From Steromphala cineraria (Eukaryota > Mollusca > Gastropoda > Trochida > Trochidae), in NCBI GenBank assembly GCA_916613615.1, contig OU744730.1:2108001-2172000 (forward strand): 64,000 bases of DNA, in the 5' to 3' direction. The position numbers were made by a program, and so were the translations under genes. Positions 54,101-64,000 of this stretch are shown in pieces. Each line of letters opens with the position of its first letter. Position 1 is the first letter of the stretch. The notes beneath the pieces are model-generated. The model saw nothing but the letters and a program-made list of their open reading frames with translations. It was not told the origin of the DNA and made no database searches.

Positions 54101-54658
54101 GTGCCTGTTTACTCGCTCGTCTATTACAGTTCTTTCAGGTACATCATCTACACCTGGAATGAAATCATTTAATCTACCACAGCGTGCATTGAAATCACCA
54201 CAAATATAAAATGAACCATATTTCTGATAGTCATAGACATTTTGTAACAAGGAGTCAAAAAATGTTTCTGCACTAATATTACGAGTTGAAGATTCTGGAG
54301 GCAGATAGCATACACAAACAAGGAATACATCATCTTTGTCCTTATTTTCACACTTAAGCCACAATATACCTTCGTTCTCAGAGTCCAAAATCGTCACATT
54401 ATAACATATCATAAAATCATTCTTTAAAAACACACCGATACCACCTGAGCCTTTTTTCGCTTTCACATGTAATTTGGGTCTATTTTGTCCAAACCACTGA
54501 TACCCAGGTATCGAGATAGAACAGTCATGCTTTAGATGAGTCTCAGCTATACATACAATGTCATGGTTGATATCATTTATACAACGTTCTCTTAATAAAC
54601 TGTTTATAGAAGTTACATTTTCACTCCACCCATTAACGTTCCAAAAACTGCAGGAAAC
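51149..54658 (-). CDS. LINE ORF2: endonuclease, reverse transcriptase, zinc knuckle
   Basis: The frame is open from right after the ORF1 stop (54658) to 51149, about 1170 codons. AP endonuclease: FWNVNG, CIAETHL, FYICGDFNARCG, IPDHSLLSWS. RT: GKAPGIDDIPIEVL, NGFRKGRSTIDQL, FIDFQKAYDHI, GLKQGCVLSPLLFNMY and the active site LLYADDVVLLAES (near 52356-52367). C-terminal knuckle: CFHCPNLVESEHHVLLEC. The first in-frame ATG is 82 codons inside and would cut off the catalytic Asn and Glu of the endonuclease, so translation must begin upstream, by stop readthrough, reinitiation or a non-AUG start. The enzyme performs target-primed reverse transcription. Confidence 0.92.
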   Translation of the reverse strand, partial: VSCSFWNVNGWSENVTSINSLLRERCINDINHDIVCIAETHLKHDCSISIPGYQWFGQNRPKLHVKAKKGSGGIGVFLKNDFMICYNVTILDSENEGILWLKCENKDKDDVFLVCVCYLPPESSTRNISAETFFDSLLQNVYDYQKYGSFYICGDFNARCGRLNDFIPGVDDVPERTVIDERVNRHGELLCEFARNANMCVLNGRKVLKDDFTSVSSKGLSVVDYCLVPYENLSSFSNFTVIRASEVCDKAKAFNILNSSSAIPDHSLLSWSLERNYTEVFNADNCAESHTVSRVKIDTRNVPNSFMCSEDVLQQVMDLTAKLESEDLVQNNINNAFNEFNNLIQKEMLSSLPSRRITIKSSVNNKKRRTGKPWWTQELTFSWNDMCDAERKWIRTQTVNKPTFKAVYVKKRKAFDRSVQKAKRKFTSDAMNMLDNISEKQQSTFWKEIGKIGVGFERHNKIPEEVKIGDGFTKNIDTLLYTWKEHFNLLLNPNKKSYPISGKPQDEAIDTNCDPLNQPITLEEINLAILTSKSGKAPGIDDIPIEVLRNKTSTLFFHKTFNICFKYGVIPECWSKVVLQPIVKNSNCDRRDPYNYRGIAISPVSYKLYCSVLNNRLSKWCEDNNLIADEQNGFRKGRSTIDQLSTVTNIIESRKARKLPTFTAFIDFQKAYDHIRRDLLFNKLKDFGVSSHIICALRGIYKSVSCCVRINHLTTDWFNVRCGLKQGCVLSPLLFNMYINDLVTCIKDQDIGVKVGDERIGILLYADDVVLLAESEEDLQTMLNELNLWCDRNDITINSTKSQVVHFRQASAPITEHTFTCGEMILSTVSQYRYLGLTITEHLDYKVTAGHVAAAAGRALGLVISKCKTLGNVGFKTYTKLYDALVWPVIAYGISIYGTEDFTAINAIQNRAMRFYLGLGKYAPNDAVIGDMGWTPVKVRQDVCLIRYWRRMMNMDQERLNFNVFNLGCNPLSKRNKTWHSSFYRRMHNLGITKEALLTNTITVRDCEELSFQDFITSWETSLQRENAKRGPGKNKLRHYRNHKSTFETEAYLLTHMPKSHRRALALFRTGTAPLRIETGRYEGLELQDRKCFHCPNLVESEHHVLLECPLYNDIREEVFTSSKCFIPRLTLLTDSEKLSLLLSSKDLIKICAKNCFKILLRRQQILYK

Positions 54659-55870
54659 CTATCTTCGTCTGTGCTGTCGAGAGTGATCGTCACTAGTATT
54701 GTTACGGTGGTCTCGACCTCTCCATGTTGAACGAGGTGCACTCCAGTCTCGCTCGGTGTAACGGTAGTCCTCTACCGCTGGTTCACGTGCACGCTCCAGG
54801 TCGTCACGAGCTTCCCGCTGGTTAGCGGGACTCCTACTAGCGTTGTTCTGCTCTACGATACGCCGACCTCTGACCGTGAGACGGCCCCCACCAATTGCAG
54901 ATACTAACGTCCGGATGTTGGCCGCATTTGCTCTCTCTTCCGGTGATAGGTCATGCATGATGTAGATGTCTTTGTAGACTCTGGATTCCTTGAGTTTCTG
55001 CTTTGCTGTCATGATGTTCTTCTTATCTGTGTCGCATCTGCATGTAGCAATCACCAGACCGGGATAGCGACGATTATGAGATTCTTTTCTAACTGCGGAT
55101 GTAACTTTAATGTCATTCAGCTTCAGTCCTTCTTTTATCATAGCATTCACCTTCCTTTCTACATTCTCATTCTGTCCATCTGGAAGGTTACGCACAACGA
55201 CGTTAAGTGATCTGTCAGTTCTTACAGCATTTGTTGTTTGTCTTCTTACATCAGCAATGTTTGTTCGTAGCTCATCTTTTATCTCACATTTGGTCTTCTC
55301 AAGTTTATCACAAAGAGATGATACTTTATCTTCCACAGTTACAGTACGAAGATCTAGTTTCTCTAGGTCATCAGATATAGTTCTTCTAAAATCACACAGC
55401 TCTTTATCTACTTCTTCCATTATCTTCACTGTCAATCGTTTTTCTATATCTCGTAATTTCTGATTGAAAGAGTCTTCCATTTTACTAATTGCATTTAGAA
55501 TAAGTTTGGTATCAGCATTATTGTTGATCACAGAGCCGCATGTCTCACCTCTGTCGGTAATGTTGACGTTTTCTTTCTGCCGCGTAATGGCGGCCATCTT
55601 GTCCAGTTCAGTGGTGTGGACGATTGCTGTATGTGTCACAGTGTGACCCTCTGGTCGTATTTTCTTCTGTACACTGGATATAACTTCATCCTGCACACAG
55701 TCATCCTCCTTGCTATAACTTCTCTTCCGATCGTTCGTAACTGACCTGACCCGGGTGAGTTGTTGTGGTGACATGACAGCTTGCACATAGTCGTCCGAGT
55801 CGGTGACGGTCAGAGATAAATTATCCATTTCTGACATCCTGCCGTCCGATCGGTTGAAATACGTTTTCAT
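54659..55870 (-). CDS. LINE ORF1, coiled-coil nucleic-acid-binding protein
   Basis: 403 residues from a true ATG at 55870 to TAG at 54659. Residues about 120-205 form a coiled coil (heptads in DLEKLDLRTVTVEDKVSSL). Residues about 215-330 (SLNVVVRNLPDGQNE to IMHDLSPEERANA) look like an RRM-type fold followed by a basic helix, as in many non-LTR ORF1 proteins. The C-terminus is Arg-rich (HSRQHRRR). It has no CCHC knuckle. In the family it coats element RNA as a trimer or multimer. ORF2 follows in the same frame with no spacer. Confidence 0.85.
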   Translation of the reverse strand: MKTYFNRSDGRMSEMDNLSLTVTDSDDYVQAVMSPQQLTRVRSVTNDRKRSYSKEDDCVQDEVISSVQKKIRPEGHTVTHTAIVHTTELDKMAAITRQKENVNITDRGETCGSVINNNADTKLILNAISKMEDSFNQKLRDIEKRLTVKIMEEVDKELCDFRRTISDDLEKLDLRTVTVEDKVSSLCDKLEKTKCEIKDELRTNIADVRRQTTNAVRTDRSLNVVVRNLPDGQNENVERKVNAMIKEGLKLNDIKVTSAVRKESHNRRYPGLVIATCRCDTDKKNIMTAKQKLKESRVYKDIYIMHDLSPEERANAANIRTLVSAIGGGRLTVRGRRIVEQNNASRSPANQREARDDLERAREPAVEDYRYTERDWSAPRSTWRGRDHRNNTSDDHSRQHRRR

Positions 55871-55900
55871 ATGGCAATAAGACAGTTCAGTGAAAGTAAC

Positions 55901-57440
55901 TTACTTATTTGAATGCCTTTCTTAGTGTATATTGTAGTGTCCCTTTTCGATAGTCGAGAGCACATTCAAAACACGTCTTGCCACTTCACACGCATGATAA
56001 CAGATATACTAGAAATAATCAGAAACAAATTATCAGTCAATGTGTTGGTGGTTAAATGTGTTCACCAATTATCTATGCATTACATTCAGTGGTCAGGTGA
56101 GTAGCATGGTCACAGTCACTCAAGGGTGAAGCTTGAGCTCCGCTTAATTGGTTAAATTGGATTAGCAAATTCTTTTGTTTAAATTTTGTTGGCGTTCTAA
56201 GATACGTTTTTTTCCAAATGTTGGCGTAGCAAGATGCCACCCAGATTACATATCCTGCCTTTATCCGTAATTGATCCTGAAACATTTCGCCGATACACAG
56301 ACAACTTACACTGGAAAGGGAGGGTATTACAACATGTGAAAAAATAATCGACATTTATTGTTTATGTCATTCTTCAAAGAACGACCACACAATGCGTTAA
56401 GATAAATATAATCATTTTTGCATGTACCTATAGTTATCAATCATAATACGACTTTAAAAAAATCAAACTTGCTTTGACTTTTTCAATTTAACAACAACCC
56501 TATCACATTGCACATCAACGTCGCAGTTGTACTCTACAAATCCTAGGGGATGGGTACACAGATAATATATTTTCGACGAATTTATTATATAAATCCTAAC
56601 TATAGTAAGAAACTATTGTTACTAGGAACCCCTTCAAAACGAGATATTCCGAAAAAAGAAATGAACAATTCAATTATATCTTATACTTTCAAAACATGAC
56701 TATCAATATATCTATTATGTATACTAGTATACTATACACAGCTAATATGTCATGAATGTTATGTGTAATTTTCCATGTACCACGGTAAGTGGTTGTTATT
56801 AAATAAAGTAGATTGGTTGTATAACTGTCTTGCTATCTCCCCCCCCCCCCCCCCCCCCGATGCCATACTCTAATGCATATACTCTAATAACAATTCAATC
56901 ACCATTGTTTAAACATTCTCTCAATTTATGTTCAGCTGCGTATCTTAAGTTTGTTCACCTTTGTATCTTAGTGCACATATCATGTAATTTGGGATTCGTT
57001 TGGACATCCAGAAAAATAACTCCACTGGCACTTACAGCAACTGGATCGTCTTGCCGCCATATTTGGCATGGTGAAATAGACAGATGGGGTAATATCTGTA
57101 TAATTCAGATTTTCTTAAATTTTGATTGAAATAATCCCTATAAACTTTATAAGGAAACAATCAGCACAATGACATGGCTTTAGAACAAAGGATTAAATAC
57201 CACCTAGATCTTAAACTGACGACAACGTATGAAGGATGTTTGTAGAGAAAAATTTAAGAAAAAGTGTTTTCGAAATGTTGACCCCTGGTCACTTCAATAC
57301 CCTTCCAATTTTGTTACGGTTATCTGTCAGGCATGGCATACGAATATGTTAACGCAAACTGCATATCCCATGTAGTAAAATTTCAATATTCCGTTTCGCT
57401 TTTGCAATGCTAGGATGCATCAAAGACATTCAAAATTACA
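55901..57440. other. LINE 5' leader and spacer
   Basis: Non-coding. It includes the right copy of the 21-bp inverted repeat (56214-56234) and a run of 20 C (56839-56858). No gene seen. Confidence 0.45.
56839..56858. repeat. Poly-C tract of 20
   Basis: An uninterrupted homopolymer of C; length may vary or be an assembly artefact. Confidence 0.9.
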
Positions 57441-57600
57441 AATCAATCAATAGTTTATTTCCGTCTCACTTGTGAACATGCTTATATTATATTCAAAAGA
57501 GTATAAACAATATCGATAATTTAAAATGTACACAACCAATCGTCCAGCGATTTATGAGAGATACGCGATATTTGCTCTAGAATAGGAATGTAAATGAGCA
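57441..57600 (-). mobile_element. Solo LINE 3' tail
   Basis: AATCAATCAATAGTTTATTT then CGTCTCAC and, about 100 bp on, TTATGAGAGAT: the same order as the 3' UTR of the LINE at 50884. Confidence 0.55.
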
Positions 57601-58141
57601 AACGTAAAGTACGCAGCTGTATTTATAATCACCTACAAATCACGCCTTGTATCAGGCTTGATAACCGTCTAAAACATCGCATTCCCTACAAACATCCAAT
57701 AGAACTCTCTCTTATTCATGTAAACAATATCTGGATGCACCTTAAAGAAGTCAATCCAAATGGGTTACGGATATACATTTATACTACACACCACTTGCAT
57801 CTCGGTATGAGCATAACCTGTTAGTTAGACCTGTGATGTTTGGAGACAGATAGGCAGACGGCGGCGACTTTGATCAACTCGTCGCCACGCTCCGGCGAGC
57901 AATGGTGACTGAGCAGGTATACAACAAATATACTCCCTTGTTCACTAATTTGGATAAATAATGATGAGGTATTTAGGGTCGTATGGTCATTTGAGTTTTC
58001 TTATGTGCTCTAAAAAGGACGACGATTGCGCTAAAGATTGAAAGCTAGTTGCATTGATGCACTCATGCATCCATGTAGTTTCGCTAAATAAACATATCAT
58101 TCAGATTAACCTCATCCGATGGCCACAAAAAAGGAAAAGTG

Positions 58142-58177
<36 letters not shown>

Positions 58178-58310
58178 AAATATTACACACTACATTCTTG
58201 ACGTAACTGTGCAAAGTGTACATTTGACAGTTTAGGTTTTGAAGTATTAAAAAGGACGATGTGCCTTTTGCGTAGTTTCAGAACAAATTTCATAAATATC
58301 TTTTAACATA
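57601..58310. other. Spacer with a GA microsatellite
   Basis: Non-coding; (GA)n at 58145-58173. A small GC-richer patch at 57850-57900 has no recognisable identity. Confidence 0.45.
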
Positions 58311-58657
58311 TAAAGGGGCAGAAGCACGTTTTAAGGGTAATATAAGGTGATGTCAGGAAAATAAAAATAAATGGTTCCAATTGAAAGACAAAGTAGAAAA
58401 CCTAAATGAAGCAGTAATAAATCCAATATTTAATCTAATGTTCAGCCATGCGATTCCTTTTTCTTATAACAATGAATTAGGTGTTCACATAAAAATGGTC
58501 GCCAATGGACTTTATGTGAATCTTTATAATTTGTTCTCTGACTATGAATCATTGGTTTGTGTAATGCGATTTTTTACACTATCAAAATAATACATTAAGC
58601 ATTAAGGTACAATTATAAGATATAAAATTTTCCAAACACGTGCTACTGCCCCTTTAA
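58311..58657. mobile_element. MITE with AAAGGGGCAG ends
   Basis: Inverted ends TAAAGGGGCAGAAGCACGT and ACGTGCTACTGCCCCTTTA bound 347 bp. No convincing ORF. The ends resemble those of the MITE at 41571. Confidence 0.8.
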
Positions 58658-58748
58658 AATTAAATAATAAATATTAGCAACACCTCCGCCTATCAATAGG
58701 AAAAAACTGTAGGTGTGTGGAAATTTCCAGCACACGCTTGTGAATGAA

Positions 58749-58900
58749 TGAATGAACAGAACAGAACAGAACTTTATTACACTCAGGCCGATATCCTCGG
58801 CATATGAGGTACAACATGACAGTATATGCATCATACAAGCGGATAAGTGATTAGCCGGAAGATTTTACAGTTTGCATTATAATTTTACAAAATTTGCTAA
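58749..58900 (-). mobile_element. LINE or SINE 3' tail with (GAAT)n and (CAGAA)n
   Basis: GAATGAATGAATGAACAGAA precedes CTTTATTACACTCAGG; on the minus strand this is a poly-A-signal-like end with short repeat tail. No coding part remains. Confidence 0.5.
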
Positions 58901-58917
58901 GGTTTTTTAATTTTTTT

Positions 58918-59300
58918 TTTGACAGACAGAATGACTTTATTTCGACTTGGGCCTTTAAGACCCCTCATCGTATGTTACATGAATAAAGCTAGGTGTGGGT
59001 ACATGGCTATACATGGGGAAGAACTGACTTGTATAGTTGTGTACAACGCTTCTTATTACATAAGCTTATATATTTACTGACGTTTATGACATGAGTTTTG
59101 TTGTGATTTGTAAATAATTCCATTAACTTGTAGACACTCGGCCGTTTCCAATAGTAGGGGTGAATGAGATTAGTTCGTTCAACGTGATATGATGGGCACT
59201 GCAACATGAAGTGGTACTCATCTTCGATTTCCTGAACCTTTTGTACATTTAAACAATATTTACAGAATCTTTCACATTTTGGGGTATTTAAATACCTTCC
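58918..59300 (-). pseudogene. 5'-truncated LINE, zinc knuckle and 3' end
   Basis: The minus strand encodes GRYLNTPKCERFCKYCLN and EDEYHFMLQCPSYHVERTN, a C-terminal LINE knuckle, and ends in AATAAAGTCATTCTGTCTGT followed by a T-run in + coordinates. Confidence 0.65.
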
Positions 59301-59309
59301 AATTTCAAT

Positions 59310-59534
59310 TTAATTTAATATAGATACCTTTTTACACATGAAAAGATTTTGAAGTTTAAGCATATTTGGTCTCTTTGAGAAAAGTAAAGGTATGTACAAG
59401 GTTCTTTCTAAAGTAAAATATTCACATCTAAAAATATAATGGAACTCATCTCCAACATCATTCATACAACACAATTTACATTTTCTTTCAGACTTAGGTA
59501 TCTTATAGCTGAACTGACTAAATTTTTCAAACAT
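59310..59534 (-). pseudogene. LINE knuckle fragment
   Basis: The frame encodes CKLCCMNDVGDEFHYIFRC, a second C-terminal knuckle unlike its neighbour, so it comes from a different LINE copy. Confidence 0.6.
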
Positions 59535-59788
59535 TCTAATATATAGTTTTTTTCCTTCCCTTCTCAGCTAACACAAACATTAAACAACACAAATGTACTA
59601 TTGTACAAATGTACTATTTCCTTCTCATTCTCAATGTCTAACAGTTAGTGAACAGTTAACTTCCTACTACTCATCATTAACACCTCCTCTGATCTATTGC
59701 TCACCTGGTTAATCACACTTAACACCTTCATTAGTATGTTTTCACAACTAACAACCTCTCCCAGAACGGGCCGGCCTATCACACCTCA
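59535..59788. other. Spacer between LINE fragments
   Basis: Nothing recognised. Confidence 0.35.
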
Positions 59789-60811
59789 TTAACGAGCTCT
59801 CCCATAGTGGCCCGCCGGTCTGCTCATTACGTAATCTACTCGTGGCCCACTATGGGATAACACCATCTTATTCCATCTTCCTTTTTCAATCGGTAAATGG
59901 TGGCAAGAGGTTCGAAACAGTAGTAATGGGATAGCTTTATTTTGGGGAAGGGACATTAGGTATGTTTCAAGTTGAAGTTGCGGTTTCAAAACAGAATATA
60001 AACCTTTTTTCGAGTTTTCCACCTGAGACCTCCACGTTTGTTTAGCATTATCGGTTAAAATAGAGAGAGCAGTGTGTTTGAGCCAGGAAGATGAAACAGG
60101 AGACTGTGATAACCATATATAGCTTAGTCCAATACTGTTAAGGATATTATGGATACATGACAACCAACGATAAGTGTAAGTTCAATTATTATAGCGGTTA
60201 TATACAATTGAATATGTAATATAAGATATTTTGCTGGCTTTGTCAGTAATTAATTTTGACCAGAAGGTCAACATGCGGGTTTTAACATCAACAGAGAGAG
60301 GAACTCTACCAAGTTCTCCATAAAGCATATACAATGGGGTAGTCTTTTTAACGGGTAACAGTTTTCTCATAAAACAAATATGTACATTTTCAATTTGATT
60401 AAGACCAACAAAACCCCATATTTCACAACCATACAGTAAGATAGGTTTTACCATTGTATCAAAGAGATACAGCCGACACTGGATTGATAAATTAAAGGTT
60501 TGGCTTTTACGTAATACAAAATACATTGCTTTAGTAGCCTGTTGACAAAGATTTGTAATGGATACTTGAAAACTGCATTTCCTTTCAAAAATCACACCAA
60601 GGTACTTATACTCGTTAACGTATTCTAGGGGAATACCATTGAGAAAGATATCTTTAGCCACATCATTTTTGTTACCCCCAAAAACAAGAACTTTTGTTTT
60701 ATCCACATTTATAGTCAGTTTCCAAATATTGAATGAATGAACGAACACATAAATTAGAAGCTTGTCCCTCAAGCAGTGCCTCTTGCACTCAAGGATTCGA
60801 GTGATAATCAC
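59789..60811 (-). pseudogene. 5'-truncated LINE, RT C-terminal part
   Basis: Two frames (60811-60182 and 60163-59789) encode the RT end: LTINVDKTKVLVFGGNK, YVNEYKYLGVIF, KPILLYGCEIWGF, LLLFRTSCHHLPIEKGRW. It lacks the catalytic YADD core, which is 5' of the break. The run of a CCCATAGTGGCC inverted repeat at 59809-59851 lies at its lower end, where coding similarity stops. Confidence 0.75.
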
Positions 60812-61319
60812 TCAAGCGTGGCGTTTGGATATTTCGCCGGATTAGGCCGTTATCTGGACAATCAACATAATCTTGTGATCAGTTAATTAGATCCCTCATT
60901 GATGTATTCTTAGAAATTAACAGACAGTTCGGTTACCGTGCGGTGGTATCTTTTTGCCGAAAAGACAGTCACAAATACCTTTTCTTTTCGTTTTCACTGG
61001 ATAAGATGATTTAGTTATAGTATTAAAAATACAAAACTTAAAATATAAGACTTATATTCAATATTTAAGGTGCATAGTTAGTGTTAGAATGAGCATGTCG
61101 CAGTAGGTATCAAGCAGGATAGCAGGTTTTGGCTTATAAAAGATTACTTGTCGATTACTTTATGAATGAAATATAACGAAATCCATTTTGCCTTGTAGTT
61201 TACATTAGTTGTTAACCATTGCAGTATGTACATGTCTCTAAATTTGTGCTTCGGTTTCAATTTCACATTCATTGTAACTGATTTGTTGAAAACACACATG
61301 GCTTACATTAAAACTCATT
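60812..61319. other. Spacer
   Basis: Non-coding; nothing recognised. Confidence 0.35.
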
Positions 61320-62945
61320 ACCTCCGAGAGACGCATATATGTGGCAAATAAGAGCGACATTAAGCGAAAGACGTATATATATATATGCATCGCTTCTACT
61401 TGTATTACATCGAGGTCGTGTAAAACATAACTCTGCAACTATCCACAATAATTTATATATCCTATGCAAGATAAGTCATTTAGTGTTCATAACAGAAACT
61501 AATTAATGTTCTTTGATAGGAATTACATGGTCGGTTTTAGAGAATGATTCACCGTTTGGTGAATAAACAAATCTTACAGACAATCTGTTGTTAAAGATTT
61601 ACACAGAAATAAGCTTATGTATAACATACATCTCGCTCTTATTTTACAAGGTACTCATGTCACAGTAATATCATGTTAATTCGATTCAGTGATTTAGTTG
61701 GATGTAATTATCGCATCGTCATCAAATGAATTTAGTCTCCTTGACCAATCATCAATAAAAGCTGAATCTAGATTTAACTACGGGTTTGATCCTGACGTGA
61801 ATAAACATCCAATCAGACTCTAGAAATTAAATCAATATCAAAACAGATTGACATTGAAATAACACACTCTCAAGATGCACATGTACCGAACACACGCTAC
61901 CCATTGAAGCGTACCAATTGTAGAACAACCACGTGCACATGCTTTCATTGGACAATATTCGTCATGTAGCCACAACCTGTTTGTTACCTAATGAAACCCG
62001 GCTATCCCATGCCTCTCGCTTGCGGTTTTTAATGATATTTGCATTTTGTGCAAAATATCTTCTTTGTGTGTGTTATTCATGTCATGTGCAGTATGGAGGC
62101 TGTTAAAACTTATGCATTCTTAAAATATTTTTAAAAATAGAGATTTAAGTACGTAAATTTTTTAATAAAGGTTGATGTTAAAGTTGCATATGTAATAATG
62201 TGACATTCTATAAATATGAAGTATTCATTCTGTTTAGTTAATAAATAGGGTTGATTAAAACGATGTTTGTGTGTTCCATAAAGTTTCAACTGGTCAAATA
62301 GAGTAACATTTTGTTTGTACGTGTCGTTGAATTCTCACACCGTTTGGGAACTGTGAGTACTAATACAAAATACATATTATACAACATATTCAGAATTCAA
62401 AAGGACCATATGCATATGTTTTGTAACTATGTTTATGTTCGGGAGAGACTTGTGCTTGTTTGCCAATCCCTTTCTTGTGTATAAAAATATGTTAAAATCA
62501 AATCAAAAGATACCAAAATGATAGGGATATAACTACAATAAGTCAATCTGATTAAGCTGTGAAGTTACAGGACTTGCTCACCAGATATGTAGATTACGTG
62601 TGAACAAATTTAACTAGATCTATTTACTAGTGCATGTTTATTCATATGTCAATATACTATAGATAAACAAGTCACCTTAAATTAACAAAAATGGTGCAAA
62701 TTACCAGAAAACGTCTCCGATTCCCTGTTTAATATCCTTACTCACACCTTTCTGTTTCAAGACTGACTCCACGAAACAATAAAACAATCATCCAAACTTT
62801 ATTGTAGACGAGACGACTTCCTTTCATCCAGTCTCGGTAAATGAGGGGTATTGTGAGGTAATTAGCGTCGGAAGAGTGGGCAGTTTCGCTCACAAGGGCC
62901 CTGGCGTTGAGCCGTGGAGCATGTCCAGGGCTTAATGAGTTAATA
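61320..62945. repeat. Unclassified long repeat, copy 2
   Basis: Collinear with copy 1 (48950-50605) from AGAGACGCATATATG to the GAGCCGTGGAGCATGTCCAG end, without the LINE-tail insertions. No ORF. Confidence 0.75.
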
Positions 62946-63054
62946 TCCTTTCAATGTGATACTTAACAACGTTTTCACGAATTACAAATGTAAGTTATTG
63001 AACGTAAAAATCTTTTATGAAATATAATATACACGTGTCTCGTGATATATTTAA

Positions 63055-63895
63055 CATTCGATGTAATTATCACATCACCTTCAAATGAATTCAGTCTCTT
63101 TCGACACCTCATCAATAAAAGCAGAAGCTACAATTAACTCAGGTATTAATCCTCATACAAATAAACATTCAATCTGACTCTATAAATGTGATCAATAAGC
63201 AATAACACTGACCTTGAAATAACACTCTCGCCATGGTGCACATATTCCTACCGGCCGAATCCTAACAATTGTAGAACAAACATCTGTAAATGATCTCATT
63301 GGACAATATTCATCATGGAGCCGCGCCCATGTTTGTATTTTGTGTAAATGCATGGGTGTTTGTAAGTTAGTATGTACATCATGATAACAATACTCATACT
63401 TTAAATCAAACCCAGAATTGATAAAGGGGAAGACATTAAATCAATTGAATTTCAATAATTATATCTACCAAAGGTTTGTAGTGACAGAGCTTGGTTGCCA
63501 AGAATGGAGACAACGCCCATCACTTGGCACTGCCTCCTTTCAAACTGTTTGCATGGATACATTGTTAAAAAAACTATGTAAACTTATGCTACACTAGTAA
63601 TTTTTGGTATTTGATATATGTAGAAATTAAAATGCATGTGTTTATTATTGAAATGATGTTAAAAACTTAAAAAGCATATCTTCCTTAGCACACCTGCCTG
63701 TTGCATGCCTTCACGAAATAATACAACGTTCAGAACTTTATGTTTCTTATCAAGACTAGACAGCTCCCCTCCCCTCCGTCCCTTCCCCTTTGGAGATGAT
63801 CGGTGCTTAGTTATGATTGGTCTTGCTAGGGCGGGCAGTTAGGCTGACAAGTGGTCAAGGCCTCGAGCCACATTAAGCATGTCCAAGTTAATGAG
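63055..63895. repeat. Unclassified long repeat, copy 3 (internally shortened)
   Basis: Shares the blocks around 63060-63320 (GTAATTATCACATCA, CATTGGACAATATTCATCAT) and the end block (GGGCGGGCAGTTAGGCTGAC, GAGTTAAC). The central part of copies 1 and 2 is missing or replaced. Confidence 0.65.
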
Positions 63896-64000
63896 TTAAC
63901 ATTACACAATCACCAGGCGCGCGATTCAATAACCTCTTAATTACAGCATACATTTCACGCCTAGTCAGAGAGATTACAGAGATACTTATGTCTCTCTGCT

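Larger units (their letters stand above)
50884..55900 (-). mobile_element. Near-intact LINE with ORF1 and ORF2, (TCTG)n 3' tail
   Basis: On the minus strand: 5' leader, ORF1 (55870-54659), ORF2 (54658-51149), a 3' UTR of about 260 bp and a TCTG repeat tail at 50884-50908. Both ORFs are uninterrupted, so this is the youngest-looking autonomous element in the window. The domain plan (ORF1 with coiled coil, ORF2 with AP endonuclease, RT and C-terminal zinc knuckle) and repeat tail place it in the Jockey/CR1/L2 group. The same family left solo tails elsewhere in the window. Confidence 0.92.

Noticed and set aside
51729..55646. Plus-strand frames over the LINE
   Set aside because: Antisense shadows of the intact LINE ORF1 and ORF2.

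Overview
This is a eukaryotic, AT-rich, intron- and repeat-laden window, most likely from a bivalve mollusc. The reasons are two DIRS-type tyrosine-recombinase retrotransposons, several AP-endonuclease LINEs, Helentron-like non-autonomous elements filled with minisatellite, and a nSTAND3-type NTPase gene, a class I associate with expanded mollusc immune repertoires. The taxon is an inference. All calls come from reading the sequence; no search or alignment program was run.

The one convincing host gene lies on the + strand. Eight exons between 572 and 27154 join with matching splice phases into a protein of about 619 residues: a charged N-terminus (exon 1), two short Gly/Asn/Gln-rich segments that resemble each other (exons 2 and 3), two near-duplicate 42-base exons, an 11-residue exon, a large nSTAND3 P-loop exon (25581-26749) and a short acidic tail. 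Right behind it (27626-28453) lie further phase-1 exons, one of which repeats the exon 3 motif. They are either a longer isoform or a small neighbouring gene. A STAND NTPase next to a short partner with the same motif recalls amyloid-signalling STAND/effector pairs, and this is the main lead of the window.

Intron 2 (1457-21755, 20.3 kb) has been blown up by two DIRS elements in opposite orientation: a minus-strand copy (1998-10164) inserted in a 47-bp tandem repeat and broken by two Helentron-like insertions, and a plus-strand copy (11606-18002) with complete inverted termini and internal complementary region but decayed ORFs. Between them is an unexplained cluster of a 16-bp motif (10575-11512). 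MITEs and foldbacks follow, and a 36-bp minisatellite fills intron 3.

From 28.5 to 41.1 kb a 40-bp minisatellite leads into a Tx1/L1-like LINE whose ORF2 is split by a 3.45-kb TTAA-flanked element and by two head-to-tail Helentron-like elements. After an AT-rich gene-poor stretch, an assembly gap (44563-44762) abuts a 345-bp dimeric satellite and a CpG-rich ACGCGT cluster. From 48.4 kb to the end there is a nearly intact minus-strand LINE (50884-55870) with ORF1 and ORF2 in one frame separated by a single TAG, more LINE remnants, and three diverged copies of an unclassified repeat of up to 1.6 kb (48950-50605, 61320-62945, 63055-63895).
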